Assembly: GCA_946408145.1 (NCBI GenBank)
Contig: CAMJQX010000037.1
Location: forward strand, 1 to 10,938
Direction: 5' to 3'
From: an uncultured Clostridia bacterium
GTDB lineage: Bacteria > Bacillota_A > Clostridia > Oscillospirales > Oscillospiraceae
Length of the DNA: 10,938 bases
This document shows positions 6,819 to 10,938 of the stretch, in pieces (the stretch's first letter is position 1; each line of letters starts with the position of its first letter). The notes below the pieces were generated by a model, which was not told where the DNA came from, did not search any database, and worked only from the letters and a program-made list of their open reading frames with translations. The translations under genes and the position numbers were made by a program.

Positions 6819-8407
6819 ACTTTCCCGAAACCAAGCGCCAGAACCGGCGCGCGCTGCTGTTCCTCCTCCTCGGCATCGTCCTGACGCTGATTTTGCTGAG
6901 CCTGCCGCTTTTCAGCTTTGAGGCGCAGATCTACACCAAGAAATCCGCCAACACCTTCGTGGGCGATGAAAAATACACCGCGGCAAAGGCCGAGGTGGAG
7001 GCCGTGGCCGAGGAATACCGCACGCAGGGCTTTGAAGTCAGCCTTCACGAGGATGTGCTGGAGCGTGTCAACTCCAAGGGCAAGACCACCTCTCTTGTCA
7101 CCTTCACCTTGAGTCAGACCTATGGGAAGAACCTCTTCTCCTTCCTGGGGAAGGGCTTCGCCTCGTCCCATGTGCTGTCCGCGCTGCTGCTCTGCCTTGG
7201 GCTGAGCGCGCTCCTGGCAGCGGCGGGCTATGCGAGCGCTCCGGATCTGCTGCACCGCTACCTCGACCGCCGCAGCCGCATCCTGCGCGGCGCGGCCTGT
7301 GCGGCGGCGCTGATCGCGCTGCTGCTGGTGCCGGTGCTGATCATGATGAACAACTACGCCTTCTCCCGCCAGCTCGGCTTGTACAACGCCGGGCTGATGG
7401 AGGAGGGGAAGGAGCTTTTCTTCTCGCGCATGGATCGCTTCCTCTTTGACGGGCAGATGGGTGAGAGCGTCGCGGACGCGCTCGGCGGGCTGAATTACCG
7501 CAGCTCCGGTCTCGCCTGGCTCCTGCTGCCGGCGATCGGCATCAGCCTGCTCGCGGCGATCCAGCTGCGCTGCGGCGCGATCAAGAACTCCGTGCTGCGC
7601 GGCCTGCTGTATTTCTTCGTGGTCGTGGTCTGCCTCATCACCCTCTATCCCTACTACGTCATGACCATCACGGCTTTCCGCTCCAACGCGGAGACGCTGG
7701 ACATGTATTTCCTGCACATGTTCCCGACCAAGTGGATCTGGAGCAACCTGACGGACATCATCCGCCGCGGCGTGCCGCGCTACCTGCTCAACTCCCTTAT
7801 GGTGGCCGGCGGCGCGACAGCGGTCGCCATGCTCTGCGGCATACCGGCGGCCTATGCGATGGCGCGCATGAGCTTCAGAGGCAAGAAGGCCTTCCTCGGC
7901 TTCGTCATCATGAGCCAGATGTTCTCGCCCGTGGTGCTGCTGATCGGCATCTCCCAGCTGATGAACACCCTGCACCTCAACGATTCGGTCGTGGGCCTGA
8001 TGCTCATCAACGCGGCCTTCAACCAGGCCTTTGCCATCTGGCTCCTGCGCGGCACCTTCGTGTCCATTTCCCCGGAAATGGAGCAGGCGGCGCTCATCGA
8101 CGGCTGCGGCACCGTCGGCGCGCTCACAAGGGTGCTGATCCCGATGGCGGCCCCCGGCATCGTGACGGCGCTGATCTTCGTGTTCATCAACGCGTGGAAC
8201 GAATACACGATCTCGACGGTCCTGATCTCCACGGCCTCGAACCGCCCGATCACCGTCGGCATCACGCAGTTCTCGTCCTTCAACATGATCGAGTGGCAGT
8301 ACCTCTTCGCCGCCTCGCTGCTGGCGACGATCCCGGTCGTCATCCTCTTCATGTCCATCGAGAAGCACCTGACCGCCGGCCTCACCTCCGGCGGCGTCAA
8401 GGGCTGA
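6815..8407 (+). CDS. ABC sugar transporter permease, MalG-like, with long N-terminal membrane extension
   Basis: This is the second channel subunit, 530 residues against the usual 270-300. The canonical permease core begins near residue 262 (GLLYFFVVVVCLITLYPYYV). It has the ATPase-docking EAA loop EMEQAALIDGCGTVG with IPMAAPG, and ends with MSIEKHLTAGLTSGGVKG. The extra 260 residues carry four predicted membrane segments (about 14-33, 118-140, 157-178, 231-250). An extracytoplasmic domain of about 80 residues lies between the first two, and a second loop of about 50 residues between the last two. An even number of added segments keeps the core's orientation. The start is GTG 6815 with AAGGAGG seven bases upstream and a four-base overlap with the MalF-like gene. 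No ATPase gene follows; a bidirectional terminator does. The role of the extension is unknown. Confidence 0.9.
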   Translation: MNFPETKRQNRRALLFLLLGIVLTLILLSLPLFSFEAQIYTKKSANTFVGDEKYTAAKAEVEAVAEEYRTQGFEVSLHEDVLERVNSKGKTTSLVTFTLSQTYGKNLFSFLGKGFASSHVLSALLLCLGLSALLAAAGYASAPDLLHRYLDRRSRILRGAACAAALIALLLVPVLIMMNNYAFSRQLGLYNAGLMEEGKELFFSRMDRFLFDGQMGESVADALGGLNYRSSGLAWLLLPAIGISLLAAIQLRCGAIKNSVLRGLLYFFVVVVCLITLYPYYVMTITAFRSNAETLDMYFLHMFPTKWIWSNLTDIIRRGVPRYLLNSLMVAGGATAVAMLCGIPAAYAMARMSFRGKKAFLGFVIMSQMFSPVVLLIGISQLMNTLHLNDSVVGLMLINAAFNQAFAIWLLRGTFVSISPEMEQAALIDGCGTVGALTRVLIPMAAPGIVTALIFVFINAWNEYTISTVLISTASNRPITVGITQFSSFNMIEWQYLFAASLLATIPVVILFMSIEKHLTAGLTSGGVKG

Positions 8408-8435
8408 CGGATACGGCCTTCGCTTTTCAGATCCA

Positions 8436-8475
8436 GCAAAAAGGAACTCCGCCGTGCGGCGGAGTTCCTTTTTGC
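8436..8475. terminator. Bidirectional rho-independent terminator between convergent genes
   Basis: Arms 8436-8453 and 8458-8475 form an 18-bp perfect stem with a GTGC loop. The stem includes five A:T pairs at its base, so either strand ends the hairpin in a T-run. It lies 28 bases after the MalG-like stop and 23 bases after the kimA stop, serving both units. Confidence 0.92.
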
Positions 8476-8498
8476 CGATATATCCGATTTCGGCGGGC

Positions 8499-10349
8499 CT
8501 ACTCGATGACATAGGGGACGGAGAACACGTAGACGTTCCGGTAGGTCTCCATCCTCCGCATCAGGCGGTGCGTCGTGCTGTTGTGCAGGATCCTGGCGAG
8601 GGGGGAGGTCACCACGAGGCCGCCCATCATGACGATCAGGCGTTCCTTGTCCGAGGCCGCCGCCTCCTGCTTGATGTGCGCGAGCAGGATCTCGCTGGTG
8701 TTGCGCAGGGTCGTGACATCGTAGCGGAATTCGCAGTCGACGCCGAGCGCCTCGATCTGCTCTCTGATCCGCAGCGCCTGCTCCTCCGTGCTGCACACGC
8801 TGTACAGCTCCATGGAGGAGAAACCGCAGCTGAGCGCGCAGTTGAGCGTCTTGATAAAGGACTTGTTCAGGGACTGCACGGGGATGATGACCCGCGCGGT
8901 CTTTTCGCGGTTGATCTCCGCCAGAGCCTTCTCCACGGAGGAGATGGTCAGATCGTCGCTGACCCTCTCGTAGTGGCGCTTGATCCGGAGCATAATGAGA
9001 ATGAAAAGTGTGATCAGCAGCAGAGCGACCCAGGCGCCGCGCATGAACTTCATGATCACGATGATGATCAGCACCGAGCCGGTCAGGACGCTGCCGAAGC
9101 CGTTGATCGCCGCCTTGAGTTTCCAGTGCGGCCCCTTCCGTTTGCGCCAGTGCGTGAACATGCCGAACTGGCTGAGGAAGAAGGAGATGAACACGCCGCT
9201 CGCGTACAGCGGCAGCAGCAGGTGCTGGCTGCCCCGGAAGATGAACACGAGGAGGGAGGCCATCCCGAACAGGAAGAGGATGCCGTTGGAGAAATTCAGG
9301 CGGGAGCCGCGGTTGACGAGCTGCTTGGGCAGATAACCGTGTCCGGCGATGAGGCTCATCAGGAGCGGCAGATCCGCAAAGGCGGTGTTCGCAGCGAGCG
9401 AGAGGATGACGACGGTCATGACCTGCGTGACGTAGAACATCGTGCTGCTCCTGCCGAAGACGGCTGCGGCCAGCAAGCTGACGGCTGTCGCGTCCTCGGA
9501 GGGAACGATCTTGTAGAGGGAGATCAGCAGGCTCACGCCGAAGAAGATGATGCATACGAAGCCCGCCATGGCGAGCAGCACCTTCTTGGCGTGCTGCGGC
9601 GCGGGCTCCTTGAAGTTGGGCACGCCGTTGGAGACCGCCTCCACGCCCGTCAGCGCCGTGCAGCCGGAGGCGAAGGCCTTGAGGATCAGGATCACCATCG
9701 CGTCGGCCGCGAGCTCCGCGGAGTTTGCGGCCATGACCGCCTCTTCTGCCGGGGTGGCCAGGCCGAGGCTGTACTTGACGATGCCGGTCACGATCAGGGA
9801 GAGCATCGTCAGGATGAACAGGTAGGTCGGCACGCCGAACATCACGGAGGAGTCACGGATTCCGCGCAGGTTGCCCCAGGTCAGCAGGCAGATGATCAGA
9901 AAGGCCAGGATCGCCTTGTACGGCAGCATGGAGGGGAAGGCGGAGGTGATGGCCGCGGCGCCCGCGCAGGAGCTGACCGCGACGGTCAGGATGTAGTCCA
10001 TGATCAGGGAGCCGCCCGCGATCAGGCCGATCTTTTCGCCCAGGTTGTCCGAGGCCACGATGTACGCGCCGCCGCCCTCGGGGTAGGCCTCGATGGTCTG
10101 CCGGTAGCAGAACACGAGGATGCCGAGCAGACAGATGATCGCCGCGACGATCGGCAGAAAATAGCGGAAGGAGACCATGCCGAGCACCGGCACCAGCACC
10201 AGCAGGATCTCCTCTCCGGCGTAGCTTACGGAGGAGATCGCGTCGCTGGCGAAGATGGGGATGCCCCACAGGACGTTGAATTTCTCTTCGCTCAGCTCAG
10301 TGTCCTCCAGACGCCGCCCAAGGAAGAAGGTCAGGATCTTTTCTTTCAA
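8499..10349 (-). CDS. kimA: KimA-type potassium importer (APC superfamily, formerly YdaO)
   Basis: This 616-residue membrane protein matches Bacillus subtilis KimA (about 607 residues), a proton-coupled high-affinity K+ importer inhibited by c-di-AMP. About 12 hydrophobic segments are followed from about 480 by a cytoplasmic domain of roughly 130 residues resembling a universal-stress fold. Residues I recall as important for K+ in KimA are present: D36 and Y43 in FASDAISSVSYAGEE, D118/T122/S126 in MDYILTVAVSS, and T234/E237 in GCTALTGVEAVSN. Other signatures are YRQTIEAYPEGGGAYIV and LVLAANTAFADLPLL-like text near the middle. The chosen start is TTG 10349, preceded seven bases upstream by AAGGTGG; B. 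subtilis KimA begins at the same point of the alignment. The gene is monocistronic with its own promoter and a long leader, and ends at a terminator shared with the sugar operon. Confidence 0.92.
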   Translation of the reverse strand: MKEKILTFFLGRRLEDTELSEEKFNVLWGIPIFASDAISSVSYAGEEILLVLVPVLGMVSFRYFLPIVAAIICLLGILVFCYRQTIEAYPEGGGAYIVASDNLGEKIGLIAGGSLIMDYILTVAVSSCAGAAAITSAFPSMLPYKAILAFLIICLLTWGNLRGIRDSSVMFGVPTYLFILTMLSLIVTGIVKYSLGLATPAEEAVMAANSAELAADAMVILILKAFASGCTALTGVEAVSNGVPNFKEPAPQHAKKVLLAMAGFVCIIFFGVSLLISLYKIVPSEDATAVSLLAAAVFGRSSTMFYVTQVMTVVILSLAANTAFADLPLLMSLIAGHGYLPKQLVNRGSRLNFSNGILFLFGMASLLVFIFRGSQHLLLPLYASGVFISFFLSQFGMFTHWRKRKGPHWKLKAAINGFGSVLTGSVLIIIVIMKFMRGAWVALLLITLFILIMLRIKRHYERVSDDLTISSVEKALAEINREKTARVIIPVQSLNKSFIKTLNCALSCGFSSMELYSVCSTEEQALRIREQIEALGVDCEFRYDVTTLRNTSEILLAHIKQEAAASDKERLIVMMGGLVVTSPLARILHNSTTHRLMRRMETYRNVYVFSVPYVIE

Positions 10350-10501
10350 AGCTTATCCACCTTTCCGGAATATATGCCGCGCGCGGACCGGGGACAAAAG
10401 GACAAGCGCGCAGAATGAAGGAGATCGGCGGGCAGGGTTCACGCCCGCGAAACGATCGCTCATGCGCAGACGATCGCAGAAAGTGCAATTAACAAAAAGG
10501 T
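10350..10501 (-). promoter_or_regulatory. Long kimA 5' leader with several possible hairpins
   Basis: From the predicted start near 10501 to the TTG codon the leader is about 150 nt, with no sizeable reading frame convincing as a gene. It can form hairpins with arms 10453-10458/10471-10476 (CGATCG), 10428-10433/10443-10448 (GCGGGC/GCCCGC, 9-base loop) and 10379-10384/10406-10411 (GCGCGC, 21-base loop), the last close to the ribosome site. B. subtilis kimA is controlled by the ydaO c-di-AMP riboswitch. I could not recognise that aptamer's conserved blocks here. Whether this is a divergent riboswitch, another control RNA or plain leader is open. Confidence 0.4.
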
Positions 10502-10507
10502 GTTGCC

Positions 10508-10537
10508 ATTATACGCCAAAATCGCCCAAACTGTCAA
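10508..10537 (-). promoter_or_regulatory. Sigma-A promoter of kimA
   Basis: On the minus strand a perfect TTGACA (10532-10537) is followed after 18 bases by a perfect TATAAT (10508-10513). This is the strongest promoter match in the window. Initiation is expected near 10501. Confidence 0.85.
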
Positions 10538-10563
10538 ATGTGCGTTCAGACTGCAGAGGATCG

Positions 10564-10586
10564 TCTCTCCTTTTTTGGTGAAGTAC
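10564..10586 (+). repeat. Direct repeat, copy 1
   Basis: The stretch TCTCTCC-TTTTTT-GGTGAAGTAC closely matches copy 2 at 10730-10751, about 165 bases away, with differences only in the pyrimidine run and one T/C change in GGYGAAGTAC. Unlike copy 2, it has no strong matching upstream arm, so it looks like half of a terminator-like unit. Confidence 0.6.
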
Positions 10587-10630
10587 GAAAACCGGGACCC
10601 GAAGCGGTGGGAAAGCCGGCATGGGGAGAG

Positions 10631-10660
10631 CGCGAGAGGGGAGGGTATGACCCTCTCGCG
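10631..10660. repeat. Perfect 10-bp inverted repeat
   Basis: CGCGAGAGGG (10631-10640) and CCCTCTCGCG (10651-10660) form a perfect stem around a 10-base loop. No T-run follows, so it is a structural hairpin and not a terminator by itself. It is the first of three hairpins in a row. Confidence 0.7.
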
Positions 10661-10683
10661 ATAATTGAGCGAAGCGGATCGAC

Positions 10684-10700
10684 CCGCGCCGAAGGCGCGG
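10684..10700. repeat. Perfect 7-bp GC-only hairpin with triloop
   Basis: CCGCGCC (10684-10690) pairs with GGCGCGG (10694-10700) across GAA. It directly abuts the terminator hairpin that starts at 10703. Confidence 0.6.
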
Positions 10701-10702
10701 CA

Positions 10703-10743
10703 CCAAAAAAGAGAGAGCCCTGTTTGGACTCTCTCTTTTTTGG
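10703..10743. terminator. Bidirectional terminator-like hairpin
   Basis: Arms 10703-10717 and 10729-10743 form a 15-bp perfect stem with an 11-base loop. The stem contains six A:T pairs, so a T-run of six closes it on either strand. Reading leftward it could end the tRNA-Glu transcript, which has no stronger terminator nearer. No rightward gene in the window needs it. Confidence 0.75.
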
Positions 10744-10751
10744 CGAAGTAC
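10730..10751 (+). repeat. Direct repeat, copy 2
   Basis: TCTCTC-TTTTTT-GGCGAAGTAC forms the right arm and flank of the terminator hairpin at 10703-10743 and repeats the sequence at 10564-10586. The GAAGTAC flank is shared beyond the part needed for pairing, which points to duplication of a unit and not to chance. Confidence 0.6.
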
Positions 10752-10816
10752 AGAACTCCAAATCCAAACCCATATCAGACGCGAGCCCAGCGTCAGCGGG
10801 TCGCGGCTGAAAAGGA

Positions 10817-10880
10817 AGAATAACACCATCGGTCGAACTGACGCCGCTCGCGGCGGCTGATGACCTCGTGGTGTTATTCT
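10817..10880. repeat. 12-bp inverted repeat just downstream of tRNA-Glu
   Basis: AGAATAACACCA (10817-10828) and TGGTGTTATTCT (10869-10880) are perfect inverted copies 40 bases apart. Inside them CGCCG (10842-10846) and CGGCG (10851-10855) form a smaller hairpin. On the minus strand the outer stem is followed by TCCTTTTC, a weak T-tract. It begins four bases from the tRNA CCA end, so it may help tRNA termination or 3' processing. Confidence 0.6.
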
Positions 10881-10884
10881 GACG

Positions 10885-10938
10885 TGGTGACCCGTACGGG
10901 ACTCGAACCCATGTTACCGCCGTGAAAGGGCGGTGTCT
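10885..10938 (-). tRNA. tRNA-Glu (anticodon TTC), 3' part; 5' part outside window
   Basis: On the minus strand the visible 54 bases hold the anticodon arm (CCGCC stem, loop CTTTCAC with TTC, GGCGG), a five-base variable region, the T arm (ATGGG, TTCGAGT, CCCGT), the acceptor 3' strand ACGGGTC, discriminator A and an encoded CCA at 10885-10887. The D arm and 5' acceptor strand are cut off by the window edge. It decodes GAA/GAG glutamate codons. Confidence 0.93.

Larger units (their letters stand above)
10540..10884. other. Non-coding, hairpin-rich intergenic region between kimA and tRNA-Glu
   Basis: I see no convincing gene in these 345 bases. Short open frames exist on both strands in several phases at once, cross the perfect hairpins and lack a good ribosome site. 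The stretch holds four perfect hairpins (10631-10660, 10684-10700, 10703-10743, 10817-10880), a direct repeat of about 22 bases and GC-rich spacers. An imperfect hairpin is also possible at about 10779-10808. Such a build suits a dispersed intergenic repeat or a tRNA-operon terminator region. Confidence 0.6.

Noticed and set aside
6704..8512. Open frame of 602 codons on the minus strand
   Set aside because: It is antisense to the MalG-like permease and crosses the bidirectional terminator. Its His/Asp/Arg/Gln-rich composition is that of a shadow frame.
8454..10418. Open frame of 654 codons on the plus strand
   Set aside because: It is antisense to kimA, which has conserved transport residues, and starts inside a terminator hairpin.
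10350..10501. ydaO c-di-AMP riboswitch before kimA
   Set aside because: The position is right, but I cannot find the conserved purine-rich blocks, so it is listed only as a structured leader.
10509..10829. Small open frame of 106 codons on the minus strand and overlapping small frames
   Set aside because: They cross the hairpins, occur in several phases together, lack a good ribosome site and overlap the kimA promoter.
10540..10938. CRISPR array, integrase-flanked island or insertion sequence next to the tRNA
   Set aside because: There are no regularly spaced repeats, no transposase or integrase gene, and no duplicated tRNA end within the window.

Overview
The window suggests a GC-rich anaerobic Gram-positive bacterium of the class Clostridia, possibly an Oscillospiraceae-like gut organism. 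The reasons are AGGAGG-type ribosome binding sites, sigma-A-type promoters, several ABC transport proteins, a flavinylated extracytoplasmic reductase, a KimA-type potassium importer and a tRNA-Glu with encoded CCA. The taxonomy is an inference from gene style.

Layout. (1) Positions 1-962, minus strand: the first 320 residues of a membrane-anchored FAD-dependent reductase of the fumarate/urocanate reductase type. It carries two tandem FMN-binding domains and runs off the left edge. (2) Positions 1112-4336, minus strand: a compact cassette of three overlapping genes, transcribed in the order VTT/TVP38-like membrane protein, cytoplasmic protein with a ParB-like N-terminus fused to a BMP/periplasmic-binding-type domain, and small metallophosphoesterase. 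It has its own promoter and terminator. (3) Positions 4337-4579: a divergent control region with a promoter on each strand and an operator-like palindrome. (4) Positions 4580-8407, plus strand: a carbohydrate-type ABC importer with a substrate-binding protein, an intergenic terminator hairpin, a MalF-like permease and a MalG-like permease with a 260-residue N-terminal extension. No ATPase gene is present. (5) Positions 8436-8475: an 18-bp bidirectional terminator between convergent genes. (6) Positions 8499-10349, minus strand: a KimA-type potassium transporter with a TTG start and a leader of about 150 nt that can form several hairpins. (7) Positions 10540-10884: non-coding DNA dense in hairpins and containing a direct repeat. 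(8) Positions 10885-10938, minus strand: the 3' part of tRNA-Glu(TTC).

How the genes work together. The substrate-binding protein would capture a sugar or glycoside for the two-permease channel, probably driven by a shared MsmK/UgpC-type ATPase encoded elsewhere. The intergenic hairpin would allow more binding protein than permease to be made. The VTT/BMP/phosphoesterase cassette has no established function. Its overlapping genes imply a joint role, perhaps sensing a small ligand at or inside the membrane. KimA would import potassium under c-di-AMP control. The flavoprotein would reduce an external organic acceptor during anaerobic respiration.
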